Below are positions 1 to 12,180 of a stretch of DNA of 64,000 bases, in pieces. This stretch comes from Mantis religiosa (taxonomy: Eukaryota > Arthropoda > Insecta > Mantodea > Mantidae), in assembly GCA_030765055.1 (NCBI GenBank), contig CM060955.1:102840201-102904200 (forward strand), in the 5' to 3' direction. Under the pieces are notes generated by a model, which saw only the letters and a program-made list of their open reading frames with translations, was not told where the DNA came from and did no database searches. The translations under genes were made by a program, and so were the position numbers. Numbering within the stretch: the stretch's first letter is position 1; the number at the start of each line of letters is the position of its first letter.

Positions 1-2600
1 AAAAAAAAGGTATATGCATATGTGTATCTGTGTAATGCCCAAAAAAATAAAAATAGGAAGATTCGATTAAGCACCAAACTTGAGTTTTAAGGGCTGCGAC
101 ACCAAACTTTTCAGAAAAATATCCTTCCATCCCAAATTATTCATTCTCCTTACATCCAGAGATTCGGCTAAAAGCCTGTTACGTCTTCATTCAATTAGTT
201 CCACCTCTTCCTAGGACATCCAATGCTCCTGTTTCCACTAGGCTATGGTACGTGGTAACGTTCTATTGTCCATACAGTAGAAATGTTCTTTCCAATGTTG
301 TTTGTTATCAGTAGGGGTGCTGATTTTTCGCAAAGGCGATATAGGGCGATAAAGTGCGAAATTCACTAAAGGTGCAATATAAATGCGAAATCAAAGATTT
401 TCCCAAGTAATATTTTTTCCCAATGCTTCTTCTTCTGTAAACTTTAACTGAAGAGTCTGAAGAACCTTTGCAAGTTTAGAAAGTTATAAAGTAAATGACC
501 ACTCTTCTGGAATGTGGAAAGTAACCCTTCCCGCTAAACTAGCTTATCGTTCTAAGATTCTCCATATGAGGTATGTGTGGTACTGAAGCGAGTTCAGTTA
601 TTTCCCAAAAGAAACCCCTCTTACCGCACCTAATGAATGTCACAAAATCTAGCTTCACAACCCAGTTGACGGAAAATTTCAATCCTTGTCTCTAAAAAAC
701 AATAGCAGCCCTAATTTTATGGAAGTGATAAACACATGTTAATTCCAGTTGGAGTTCTCAATTGCCAAAGTTCGGATTTTCATTGTTCTGTTTGGTTTTA
801 CGCATGCGTACGTCACGTCAGTGAGTGGAAGCTAATTTTGTGCATCTTCTTTTTATTGTACTAGTTTTACATCAGCATACATTTATGTTTTTGTGTTATG
901 CAGTATGCTTTAGTCTGTATCAATTCTATATTTTCGTGTATTGCTTTAACCTATATTAATGGAAAATAAATTGACACTTTATGCCCTTTTAACTCACTGT
1001 CATTAATAACCGTCCATAAATACCTGTTAAATCTCATATAAGCAATGTTAATATTCATCATTTTAAAAACATAACTCAAATTAAACTTTTTTTCTCAAAA
1101 TGTCATAAAATGCTAAACTGCAAATGTATAAATGGTATAAAATGCTAAATTTAAAGGTCAAAATGCTAAATTTCTGATTTCAAAGTGCTAAATATTACTA
1201 CCCATAATTATCAGTTATTTCTTCATTTAACTTAAATATCTTAGCCCCTTCTGTATACTTTAATTTTCTATTTTATCCACCTTTCTCAACCTTTTACCTT
1301 CCTGAAAAATCACATTCTAGTAGCTTGTGCATTTCTTTTATGGTTATATCTTAATATCCGCAATTAAATCCCATACATGAGCACCGGAAGAGCTATTGTC
1401 TGGTAAAACTTGTAACACTTGATGTTCCATTCTTTTGTTGAAGAAATTTAATATTTATTTAAATATGATTATTTATCTTATGGTTTAGTTATATTAAGAT
1501 TTTGAATTTGTGTTCTTATAATTATAGAAATTATTTAGTTATTAATTATCAATTTTGTTTATTGTTTCGCATATGTGTTCTAATTTATTACTTTTCTTTT
1601 CTATATCATTATCCACAGTAACACTTACGTCACATCCTAAATATTTACAGTGGGAGACTTGTTCTAAACGTATTCCTTGAAAACACATCTTCAGTCTGAC
1701 AAGATTGAGCTTTATTCCTTGCCTGAACTATATTGTTTGCTTAATTGATACACTCTTTGCACTCTTTGCTGCAGATTTCCTTCCGCCATAGGCATAAAAC
1801 AGGATATTCACATGGTTGTTTCCTATCTTAATTCCGGGGTGAATATAACTTTTCCATTACTTTAGGAGATAATCTAAGTATAGGTATATTGAAGAGAGTC
1901 TGAGAGAGACTGTGTCCTTGTCTAGCTCCTTGGATAGTTTTAATTTAGTGTGTCCTTTTCCGCTCAAGTTTACTAACAATTAAGTTTCCTTATACAAATA
2001 TTTCTATGTCCTAATGATATGTGAGGGAAAATCCCTCTTGTGCATTATATTTCACAGTTTTACTCTATTCATAAAATCAAACGCTTTCTCAGTCAATAAA
2101 TTAAACATGAGTTTCAAGATTAACTTCTCATCCTTTTTCCTAAAATTCTATAATAGTAAAGATATTAAAGCTACAGGAAAGGGATTTTCGGAAACACTCT
2201 TCTTCCAGAGATACTTCTGATATTAAGACAGTTGTTATTTACCATTGCATACAGTTTATAACCGGTGTTTAAAATACTTATGCCTTATTAAAGTTTATAG
2301 TTATTTAGATCGACTTTTTGAAAAAAAAAAGCTTCCGGTATTCTCCAAGATCAGGAATATTATAGCTTTCCAGCATTCGTAATATAAATTCATTATTCTG
2401 AGTGGGCATATTAATCCGAAGTACTAAATAATTTCAGCACTTATTTTGTTCTGTCCGGAAGTCTTCCTATTCTTCAAACTTTTCAAAGGTACCTATAGTT
2501 TCTTGTCAAGGGTAACGAAATATTTATACAGAATCGCTAACTTGGAGGTTGGAAATATTATTAAATTTTAAATTACAGAAATATTAAAATTATTATTAAG
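1..2600. other. AT-rich non-coding spacer
   Basis: No reading frame here resembles a known protein. The only structure I see is at about 1100-1195, where a short motif of the form aaaatgctaaa recurs four times at irregular spacing. The short frame at 2014-2220 has no recognisable motif and is probably chance. Confidence 0.6.
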
Positions 2601-2619
2601 GAATGTTTCATATTCAAAC

Positions 2620-3185
2620 GTTACCGGAGTAGGTCTTGGGCACATAAAATGAATGATGTGTTGAAGCAGTTAGGTATGATAATTCTTGGATAAATGCAGA
2701 GTATGCGTATAGAGGCTTCTGAAAAAAAGTTAAGATTAGAAGATATTGACAGACAAGACATTTTTGCCAGTACAAGTGAAAAATGCTCACAGAAGTTATA
2801 TAGAAAAATAAAAACAACATGGGGGAGGGAAGGATATATAGACATATGTAATAAGTTAGGGCGAGAAGATTTTGCTTGGGCGAGAACAGGAGTTAAAATT
2901 TGAAAGGTATAGGTCAAGAGAGGGAGCTAGATAAATGTTCATTGTGTGGAGAAGAGAATGCAGACTTCCATTGTATATTATATTGAAGTCAAACAAAGAT
3001 ATGGAGAGAGCAGGCCTGGCTACGTAAATGGGACCATTTGGAGGCGAAGTAGTAATTAGAAAAAAATTGTCAGTAAAAGGGGAAAAGAACAGGAGAAATA
3101 TAGGGAACTATTTAGTGACAGCTAAAGAGAGATCGCCAAGAACAATTAGAGTCAAATGTAGCTTACGATAGGTGAAATAGAAAAA
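2620..3185 (+). pseudogene. Non-LTR retrotransposon ORF2 C-terminal relic
   Basis: The open stretch 2694-2903 reads through IDRQDIFASTSEKCSQKLYR and then ...EGYIDICNKLGREDFAWART. Just downstream, in another frame, comes a CX2C...HC zinc-knuckle-like segment (CSLCGEE at about 2937), broken by a stop where the last zinc ligand would be. This order, a charged strand, then an FAWART-like motif, then a CCHC-type tail, is what I associate with the end of ORF2 in several non-LTR retrotransposons after the reverse-transcriptase domain. Frameshifts and stops make it a dead copy. No RT core or poly(A) tail was recognised, so the clade is uncertain. Confidence 0.45.
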
Positions 3186-3189
3186 TGTG

Positions 3190-4020
3190 TAAAAAGGAGT
3201 AGAGGGTCTCCAATACACAAAAACCTAGGGTTAGGTGTTTGGGCCAAAATTATCGTTCAATGACAAGCAACACGGCAAGATTCTCAGGATTTACGAATAT
3301 ATGGCATTTTCCTGTATGGATTTTATAATTGTAGTCTTGACTTTATATTTCCATTTGATGATGTAAAAGGAAAGATGAGAAATAATTTAAAAATTAGAAA
3401 TTAAAAATTAGAAAGTACCTGTGATTCTGTTGTCGTAAGATCAATCGAAATGTTATGAGTGGGTTTAGTTTCGTCTACTTCAGTTTCAGCTATCTTTTCG
3501 TCACATCATAATTCTATATAGTGCTGTTTCCATTGTTCACTGTCAATTATGGTGATACTTGCCGCTTGTAATGCGAATTTTATAGGTGTTTACAGAGGCC
3601 TTTCAGGATCTAAGCGTAATTAGGAGAACATATTAATCATAATTTGAATACTAAAATAATTAGGAAATAGTGTGCCAATGCTGACTAAGTTAATAAATAT
3701 TTTCGTAAATTTTTGAGCCTGTGATATTTCTTTTCAAATTAAAGCAGGTAAAATTTTGTTTTGTACGGCACTGAATTAAAATTCAGAGAACTGCTGCAAC
3801 AATGATGGTGAGAGTAATGCAGCAATTAATTTGCAGTCGGGATTTATCGCAATGTCTCTGATACTTTTGCAAGACTTTAGAATAGCCGCAGTAAAAACTA
3901 CAAAGTTTGAAGCTTTTATCTTACTAAAACTACGTTTTACTTCTCTAGACTTATTTAACTTAGACGAAAAAGTGTGGCATTCCAGTCAAAAAATCTTCTG
4001 AGGAATATCATACAAACGAC
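3190..4020. other. AT-rich spacer
   Basis: No protein-like frame, RNA gene or repeat recognised in this stretch. Confidence 0.5.
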
Positions 4021-4031
4021 ATATTCTTTTG

Positions 4032-4185
4032 TAAATTTAATCGTTCTTCCACACTAGCCATGTGTAGGTTAAGATTTGAATAGATAGACGAAAAATTCAA
4101 TGTCATGACCAAGATTTGAAACACGGATCTCCCGGTCTCCGTCCGGTCTCTCTTAACCTTTGAGCTACCGTGAACCACGTGCCGT
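4032..4185 (-). repeat. SINE-D copy (tRNA-headed)
   Basis: Read on the minus strand, a pol III-like head (tagctcaaaggttaag as an A-box-like segment, gtttcaaatcttgg as a B-box-like segment) leads into a body with cattgaatttttc and a tail with ctagtgtggaagaacgatt. The head and first body part recur at 5578-5720, and the tail recurs at 34655-34760. Those three partial matches define the family. A possible fourth scrap, cattgaatttttcagtctg, lies at about 4263. Confidence 0.55.
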
Positions 4186-4425
4186 CATTAAATTTGACAT
4201 CGTTACATTAATTTCACACACTGTGGCATTAAATTCACCAATTGATCCATGTCCAACTGACTCATTGAATTTTTCAGTCTGAATTCAGTTCTTAGCTTAC
4301 ACAAGGCTAATGTGAGGGAATAATTAAATTTGCAACAGATAACCTAATAGTGGTAACTATAAAGCTTGGGACCTAAGTACTTACAGAGTACGTAAGTCAC
4401 CACAAAACGAGCGTACCGCATTGTA

Positions 4426-5249
4426 CGAGGTGCGTTCAAGTTATAACACCTATCTTTCTTTTCCGGAATCGGACCAGATAGGAACTTCTGTCTTATTTTA
4501 AATACACGTGGATTCTTTGTGAATGCGTGACAGAGATGGCGGCACTGTGCAGTGCATAAAACTCTAGTGGCAGCGACGAGAGTTTTTGATACTTAAAATG
4601 GTGATGTTTTCATTGCAAGTACAGTCCCATTTTCGTGGTGTGACACTTATTGAAATTCATTGCTAGTTGAATGAGGCATGTGGTGATGGTACCATGGATG
4701 TGTCTAATGTGCGTTCCTGGGTGCGACAGTTCAATTAATGAAGAACATCGTGTGACAACAAACGAAGATAGTCACGGCCTCGCACCAGCCACTCTGACGA
4801 CATGATCCAGCGAGTGGAGAACGTTCTTTTGGAGGATTGCCTACTGAGCGTTGCAGACATCGCCTCCAAAATTGGCATGTCTATTGGATCTGTGCACAAA
4901 TTCGTGCATGAAGATCTGAAAATGCGAAAAGGGTCTCTCTCTTCCAGGTGGGTGCCAGGAATGCTGACGGATGATCACAGGACTGCGTGCATGGCAAATT
5001 GTCAGGCGATGTTGACGCGTGATCACGGCATTAATTCGATTACACGCAGTTCTTGCAACGAAAACGTTGCCATTTTAAGAATCAAAAGGTCTCAGCTCTC
5101 GTCGCTGCTGCCACTAGAATTCTATGCTCAGTACAGTGATGCCATCTCTGTTGTGCATTCACAAAGAATCCACTTGTATTTAAAAAACAGACGTATCTTA
5201 TCTGGTCCCAATCCGGACAGAAATATATGCTATAACTTTTACGCATCTC
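4426..5249 (+). mobile_element. Mariner-like element, internally deleted, with ~195-bp inverted repeats
   Basis: The left arm (4426-4619) and right arm (5052-5249) are inverted copies of each other at roughly 80% by eye, each ending next to a TA dinucleotide (4424-4425 and 5250-5251), the Tc1/mariner target duplication. Between them lies only the N-terminal, DNA-binding part of a mariner transposase. A full mariner is usually about 1.3 kb, so this 824-bp copy has lost the catalytic region. Short terminal repeats (about 30 bp) are usual in mariner; arms this long are less common. It probably needed transposase supplied by an intact relative. Confidence 0.85.
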
Positions 5250-5266
5250 TATATGAGAGCCCCTAG
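4640..5266 (+). pseudogene. Mariner transposase N-terminal relic fused to its own terminal repeat
   Basis: Before the open frame, 4640-4800 already encodes decayed mariner N-terminal sequence (NVRSWVRQF, then RPRTSHSDD, with stops). The frame from 4802 carries the second helix-turn-helix: LLSVADIASKIGMSIGSVHK, followed by DLKMRKGSLSSRWVPGMLTD, the mariner paired-like linker and WVP(R/H)xLT motif. After about residue 75 the frame runs into the right inverted repeat and loses homology. No catalytic aspartates are present, so it cannot cut DNA; at most it could bind element ends. The stops upstream make expression as a protein unlikely. Confidence 0.8.
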
Positions 5267-5296
5267 TGGTTTACCGGGAAACATAACAGTCAGTTT

Positions 5297-5557
5297 TTTT
5301 ACTTTTTTTTCTTTTTCTTTTTAGTAATAAACGTCCTCCAACGTTAAGTCATATTGGACGATGAATGGAATAGGTGAAGTGATGCTCAAATGAACCCAGG
5401 GTCCATAGAGCTTAGTTAGCCGACATTCGCCTTTCAGAATAAGGTAAAACCCCGGAAAAACCTTATCCGGGTAACTCACCCTGAGTGAGATTCAAACTCG
5501 GGGCCTCTTGAACGTGAGGCAGACATGCTACCACCACGCTACCGAGGCGGGCAAACG
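5297..5557 (-). repeat. SINE-B copy with 9-bp target duplication
   Basis: Minus-strand tRNA-like head (gcggtagcgtggtgg region, B box near agtttgaatctc) at the right end. The conserved SINE-B body follows (gggtgag, ccggggttttaccttattctg, gctcatttgagcatc, ggaggacgt), and a T-rich run at the left is the A-rich tail. The sequence agtcagttt occurs at 5288-5296 and again at 5558-5566, a target-site duplication that fixes the ends. Confidence 0.9.
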
Positions 5558-5577
5558 AGTCAGTTTGAGAATTTAAT

Positions 5578-5720
5578 GTCATGATAGCACGTTGGCCATA
5601 GTAGCTCAAAGATTTAGAGCGATCTGACGGAGACTGGGATATCCATGGTTCAATCTCCGGCCATGGCATTGAATTTTTCAGTCTACCTCTCTCTGTATCA
5701 AATATTTTTCTTTCAACTTG
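5578..5720 (+). repeat. SINE-D copy (head and partial body)
   Basis: The stretch gccatagtagctcaaagatt serves as an A-box-like region and catggttcaatctcc as a B-box-like region. The body motif ggcattgaatttttcagtctacc follows. It matches the minus-strand copy at 4032-4185 over the head and body. The insertion boundary with the adjacent SINE-B is not sharp. Confidence 0.55.
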
Positions 5721-5729
5721 AAACTGTAC

Positions 5730-6420
5730 GTGAAAGCTAGATGTTATTAACCAATTATTTCCTACTTATCCAGTTATACAATATACTAAGACTCTATTGG
5801 AGTTTATCTCCTGATTTTATAAACTTTCAGTGCATTTTCTGTCGTAGTTCCAGTTCTCACTAAACTATAATTTAAAGTAACCTACTTAATTCGGCACTCT
5901 CTTATGAATATGATAGAGTACTTTTGCTAATATTATGAACATGCTTACGAATTTCTCAATATGAAAGCCCAGACAGAAGTAAATAACATTTAACTCTATC
6001 TGAAACTACAGCAAAGAATCGAGGATAACAAACGAATGCTCATCCCTGGGGTATTTGTCCAATATTTGTAGATGGCACTCGTGCCGGTTTTTACCCGACT
6101 ATCGGTAAACTCCGTGCTCTCTTGTTTTGTATTCTTTGTGATGCAAATATTTGAATACAGATAACCTCAAGCAACGCACTAATGATACAACCAACTGCCT
6201 GATTATGTCCTTCCTACATTATTTCTCCTATCTCAATTTTGCTCCCCATGTGTTGAAAACTTACAGAGCGATATGTGCATATTACAGAAATACAGATCTT
6301 GTTAATAATTTTTGTAAAATTACAATTTAATTCACCACGAAATTATATTTAAATAACAATGAATGATGAATACCATACATTATAACAAATAGATCTGTTG
6401 AATCACCTCATTTAGCAAAG
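5730..6420. other. AT-rich spacer
   Basis: No repeat, RNA gene or protein-like frame recognised. Confidence 0.5.
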
Positions 6421-6424
6421 AAAA

Positions 6425-6745
6425 AACCTTGTTTCTTCACAAAAATACTCCGACCCTTTGTTCTGTCATTGCGATGGGAAAAATGTGCGAATTAATGTTC
6501 GAACTGTTCGAACTTCCATCCTATTCGTCAGATCTAGCACACAGTAACCACCACCGTTCCACAACGTTAAAAGATTTCTTGGAAGGCGGATATTTCACAG
6601 CAATGAGGAGACCATTGTTGCGGAAAAAGGTATTTTGAATACCATGATATGGTTGAATTAAAGTGGAACAGGCATATGACGAATGTATTGGCCTTTCTGA
6701 AGATTGTGTTGAAGAAAAATAAAAGAAAATTTAAAATGTCCTTTT
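6425..6745 (+). pseudogene. Mariner transposase C-terminal relic
   Basis: The frame at 6429-6638 aligns with the end of the mariner catalytic domain. FLHKNTPTLCSVIAMGKMCE corresponds to the HHDNAPAH segment, with the catalytic Asp replaced by Lys. ELPSYSSDLAHSNHH corresponds to PHPPYSPDLAPSDYH, with the last Asp kept. Then comes LKDFLEGGYF, and after a frameshift an IEQAYDECIGL-like stretch and DCVEEK, matching the usual KCIELKGDYVEK end. The N-terminal half is missing. It is a different copy from the element at 4426-5249, which kept the opposite half. Confidence 0.75.
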
Positions 6746-6789
6746 TCATTTTGAGGCCCGGGGTTATCAGCGGACCCTCGTATATCCAG

Positions 6790-7100
6790 AATATTGTGAC
6801 TTTGTGGGTTCGTAGAATTAAAAGCCCAATTTGCCGAAATTCTAAACGTTTTTTATTTGCGTAGAAATATACTCCGTAGCAGCAAAAGTACATCCCATAT
6901 ACACAACAGAATCTTCCAAGGTCGATGACAATAATAAACAGCGTTCAGTTTACAACACTCTCAGCTGTTCTCTGCTTACCTCTCGCAACTCACTCACTAT
7001 TGTTTCACAGGTTTACAACTCCCACTGGCGTGTCACAATCTCTTAAATATCTCGCTGGCAATTTCTATATGATTCGAAAATAAACCAGAACCCGAACAAG
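6790..7100 (+). repeat. Repeat G copy 1, candidate solo LTR
   Basis: It starts near tgtgactttgtgggttc and continues with gaattaaaagcc, then gcagcaaaagtacat, and near its end aataaaccagaac. The copy at 61590-61930 shares the same order of motifs and also has aataaagccagaa near its end. A partial minus-strand copy lies at 31975-32075, and a partial plus copy starts at 63867. The TGT start and the polyadenylation-like AATAAA would suit a long terminal repeat, but no coding part, primer-binding site or target duplication was found, so another repeat class is possible. Confidence 0.45.
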
Positions 7101-7188
7101 CTCTATCAGTGCAGAAATTTCCATTTATCTCAGTTTGTTTGCCTCGGCAGACCCTTATCGGCATGCTATCTCTGTCTGCCGGGTCCTG

Positions 7189-7424
7189 GCCGCGCCGTGA
7201 CACAGTGTTTAGACCGCTTGGCTCTCACCAGGGCGGTCCGGGTTCGATCCCAGGCGACCGCAAAGTGAGATTTGTGGTGGACAACACGGCGCTGGGGCGG
7301 GTTTTCTCCGGGACCTCCGGTTTCCCCCCGCCCTCTCATCCCACCTGTGCTCCATCTTCATCAGAGTCACCACTTGCGGTGCCATATTAAGTAAAAGCTG
7401 GCGTTAAACACTACACACACACTA
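7189..7424 (+). repeat. SINE-A copy (tRNA-Glu-like head)
   Basis: A tRNA-like head begins gccgcgccgtg, with an A-box region, the loop segment cttggctctcacc (a CTC anticodon context typical of tRNA-Glu) and the B box gggttcgatccc. The shared SINE-A body follows (ggcgctggggcgggttttctccggga, tccatcttcat, gtaaaag..ggcgttaaacactacac), with a short CA-rich tail. Compared with other copies the A box is damaged (cacagtgttta). Confidence 0.9.
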
Positions 7425-7738
7425 CCAGGTTTTGTTTTTCACACTGCCTGCCTATCAGTTCCTTTTGTGTAAACAAGCCGCGTCATCTCAGATACAGATT
7501 TGCGACAATATTCATTATATACGTATAACTCATTTATGGTGGAGTTAAAAATACGGCTGTTAAATCAAAATCGTCAGAGCTATTTTTGTTAAACACTTTC
7601 GAAAAATGTTTCAGGTGAAGAGAAGTTAGGAATGGGGTAAGTGTTTTGAAAATATTTGTGTGACTCAAATTAAATATCAAGTTTGGAATTTAACCGACTT
7701 CTCATTTTAGCAAATAAAAATTCCGAGATTTTTCTGAA

Positions 7739-7919
7739 AGAAATGATGCTCAAATGAGTCCGGGGTCCATGGAGCTTAGAGTTACCCGACATTCGTCTTA
7801 CAGGATAAGGGAAAACCCCGGAAAAACCGTATTCAGGTAACTCACCCCTGACGAAGATTCGAACTTGGGACCTGTTGAATCTGAGGGAGACGTGCTACCA
7901 TCCTACGCTGCCGAGGCTG
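7739..7919 (-). repeat. SINE-B copy, tail-truncated
   Basis: Head at the right end, body down to gctcatttgagcatcattt on the minus strand. The final ggaggacgt block and tail seen in complete copies are missing at the left end, so the copy is truncated or recombined. Confidence 0.85.
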
Positions 7920-8100
7920 TAAGTTTTCACTAAGTTTAAAAGAGTATTTACCGATGAAATTTCATTATTATTGATATTTTGGATGCCAAACAATACTTGT
8001 GTTACTGAGTGAAAATACGTCGTCAACTGGCAGGATCATCACAGCGCCATAGAAGTTCTTTTAGATATTAGTAAATTTATATATATATATATATATATAT

Positions 8101-8184
8101 GAGGCTGACGCCTTGGTCAGATGTGAACCTGTGACCTTAGGATTAGGGCAGTGTCAAACCATCTGAGACACACAAACCGGCTCC
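8101..8184 (-). repeat. tRNA-like SINE head, family unassigned
   Basis: On the minus strand gtgtgtctcagatggtttga resembles an A box and cacaggttcacatctg a B box at tRNA-like spacing. An (AT)n run at 8079-8100 follows where a tail would be. It does not match SINE-A to SINE-E, and no second copy of the body is visible in the window. Confidence 0.35.
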
Positions 8185-9085
8185 ATGGACCTTTCCTATC
8201 GGTAACCACAGACAGAGCTATTTGAAGCATACATCTTGTACTAAAACATTTCTAAAGTGAGCTTCAGAAGCGGCCTATCGTAATTCTCAAGTCTTCAAGC
8301 TGGTAACATGGTTTTCCGCGCTATTATCACGTAGCATTAAGACGGCGAAGCAGTAAAACCCAGCAGCCTGCGAACAGGACTGTGCTCCTGCTCGTGCGAA
8401 ACAATAATGACGTCACAAACACGAAGCACCCATTATCGCTGAGTATACTCAACTTAAGCTGTTCTGTCCCGTCACTTGAAACTCAACTACTCCAAATGTA
8501 CAGAAAGAGAGCGTTGGCGAAAGGTTACAAGTGGCTACATACGGTTTACCTCTTTTAACAGCCTCCATTGAGAAAACGTCACGCCGTTCTTTCTCTCCGA
8601 GTTAACACTATCTGGTGTCGAGGTTATGATTAGAAATTGTGCCAAAATGGTTTAGATGTTATAAGCGGTATGTGTTACAGCATTTTTGGCTTTAAGTAAA
8701 GCTATAGTTTCGCTAGTATTTCTTGTGTTTTATATCCTAAAAATATTGATATCTCTATTGATAGGGCTGCAGTTGTTGAACGTTATTGGCTTCGCTTTGT
8801 CTGTTCGTTCGCTCATGGGTGTATTTAACTTGATTTCAAGTTTAATTTAAGGTGATGCATCTGTGAAATTTGACCAAAAAACTTGAAAAATTATGTTTTT
8901 GCATGTTAAATTAGTATGTACTTTAAACTTTGTGAAAAGTCATTACACTTTGTGTTTGAGGCATTTAAACCCTTGATCACAGTGCCCCTATTTTCGGGTG
9001 GCAAACTAAATTAAGAAAAATCGCGCGCCCAAATGTTTTACGTTGCCGGAGTACTATAGCTGTATCTTTCAACCTTGCTTAGCTG

Positions 9086-9255
9086 TCAGCTGGTTATATG
9101 TTTCAATACCGTATTGCTACAGATGATGCACAAAGATAATTACCTGAAATTTGAGAGTTCTGACTGCAGTTTCAAAGTTGTTGCATTTTTTAAAAGCTCA
9201 ATAATTATCTTATATAATCTGTAGCAACACAGTATTAGAACATACAATCAGCTGA
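9086..9255. repeat. Foldback hairpin, ~55-bp arms
   Basis: The arm 9086-9142 pairs with 9202-9255 across a loop of about 60 bases. The arms share tcagctg, a tattgctacagat-type core (tgttgctacagat in the other arm) and aagataatta. By eye about 45 of 54 positions match, with a three-base gap. It could be a small foldback transposon or a subterminal hairpin of the surrounding element. Confidence 0.65.
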
Positions 9256-9402
9256 GTCTTCCAGTGAATTTTCTGCATGGCACCTCTGGATTATTTTCTG
9301 CTTCAGTTACCTCATTGTAGGAACTTTCAAGGAATTAGCAATTGGATGTGGTATTTGACAGAATAATTTTAATAATAACATTGCTTTGACATTACTGCTA
9401 TT

Positions 9403-9664
9403 TTTTTTTTTTTTTTTTTTTTTTTTTTGTAGTATACGTCGTTTAACTTTCTAAGTCATAGCGGACGATGAATGGAATGGGTGAAATTATCCCCAAGGGG
9501 GTCCGGGGTCCATGGAGCTTAGAGTTACCTGACATTCATCTTTTAGGATAAGGGAAAACCCCGGAAAAAACCTTATCCAGGTAACTTACCCTGACCGAGT
9601 TTCGAACTCGGGACCGCTTGAACGTGAGGCAGACATGCCACCATCTACGCTACCGAGGCGCACT
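9403..9664 (-). repeat. SINE-B copy with long poly(A) tail
   Basis: A run of about 25 T at 9403-9427 is the tail read on the plus strand, followed by gtagtatacgtc..., the body (gctcatttg-equivalent block slightly decayed) and the tRNA-like head ending at the caccgaggcg-type block near 9660. This copy shows clearly that SINE-B ends in poly(A). Confidence 0.9.
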
Positions 9665-9669
9665 TCTGG

Positions 9670-11101
<1,432 letters not shown>

Positions 11102-11689
11102 GACAACTTTAAACACAAATATCAGATTATTCCAGTTTCTCTGTACCTGGAGTAAGTAGGCAAGATACAGGATGATTTTATCTACAGGAATATACAACAA
11201 TCCTTCTTCCACGCTGAAATTTTCAAGATGGCCAAACCACAGAATATCAAACCCACAGATTAATACTAGTACAAATTTGAAAGTTGTGTCAGAACTGAAT
11301 CAGCCAATAGTTTTTTGCACGGAAACAAAAATCATTAGGCTTCAAAAGTGATGTTTATCAGAAATAGCTCACAGAGTATAAACACACTAATGCCCGATTT
11401 CACCAACAAATGTTAAAATCGACGTTACGAAATGTAACGTAACAATTGTCACAGTGCTAACACTTATGTTAAATTTCTTCTATTTAACCAACCTGTTTTC
11501 TGAAAATGTTAACAAAGCTGTGTTAGCGCCAAGAAACTTGTAAATATCTCAGCTATAGAAGGCTATGGATGAGTCGCATTAATCTTCTAAACGTACTGCG
11601 ATGCGCTTTTGTTTTCATTTTCGTCTGCACAAGCTGAAAAATGCCGGATGAACAAAATCATAGATAAAGCCGTGAGACAAATTTCTCAT

Positions 11690-11835
11690 CGATGGAGAAA
11701 GAATTGTTAATTGAACTGGTGATGAAGTGTAAGGATATCGTGGGAAATAAGAGTACGGATGCTGTGAATGTAAAAGAGAAAGATGTCACGGGGAAAATAT
11801 TGGGAAAATATTTAATTCAAATGGATGCTATTACT
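11690..11835 (+). pseudogene. Harbinger Myb/SANT-like DNA-binding protein remnant
   Basis: Beginning near the ATG at 11692, the frame reads MEKELLIELVMKCKDIVGNK and then STDAVNVKEKDVTGKILGKY. This matches the start of the Myb/SANT-like protein carried by PIF/Harbinger elements, in which a (E)ELL.LV.KYK.I.ENK.TD.V...K...W..I pattern is usual. That protein binds element ends and helps the transposase into the nucleus in studied Harbingers. Only about 45 residues remain and the second half of the domain is gone. Confidence 0.65.
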
Positions 11836-11924
11836 TAAATTTAAAACATTTGCGAATAATAAGTGACTTAAACGTTTCAAGACGGCACGTGGACAGTGTA
11901 TTATCCACATAATGCAGTGAAATA

Positions 11925-12180
11925 TAAAATAGCAAAGTTATTAATACTTGAACCAAAGGCGAGATCGCCATATTCCTTTCGATGCATGTTCTAACCTCTC
12001 TTGTACCTCCTCAGTAACCTTCATAGCTACTTGTTTCGACAGTCTATACCTCCGTAAAAATTTTCTTCTGATAACTCCTCAAAATAATTTCTCCTCATAG
12101 GCCGTACTCTATTACGTGTGCCATTTAAACGGTCTTCAATATACCAAATTGACATCAACAGCTGAGTTCATGCTCGCCAT
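11925..12180 (-). pseudogene. HARBI1-like transposase N-terminal remnant
   Basis: On the minus strand, from about 12110 down to 11945, the translation is RPMRRNYFEELSEENFY and, after a shift, RRYRLSKQVAMKVTEEVQER then LEHASKG. This fits the N-terminal region of HARBI1-family transposases (...YFEE..EEEF..RYRLSK..V..L...IE..LE...). The catalytic DDE domain is absent. The orientation opposes the Myb-like remnant, as commonly found in these elements. Confidence 0.65.

Noticed and set aside
290..1200. Possible hAT element suggested by a taggggtgctg-like sequence and recurrent aaatgctaaa motifs
   Set aside because: No matching inverted end or transposase motif was found. The repeated motif is short, degenerate and AT-rich.
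8340..8480. Palindromic patch gcctgcgaacaggac near 8370
   Set aside because: Short and imperfect, with no partner copy or coding context.
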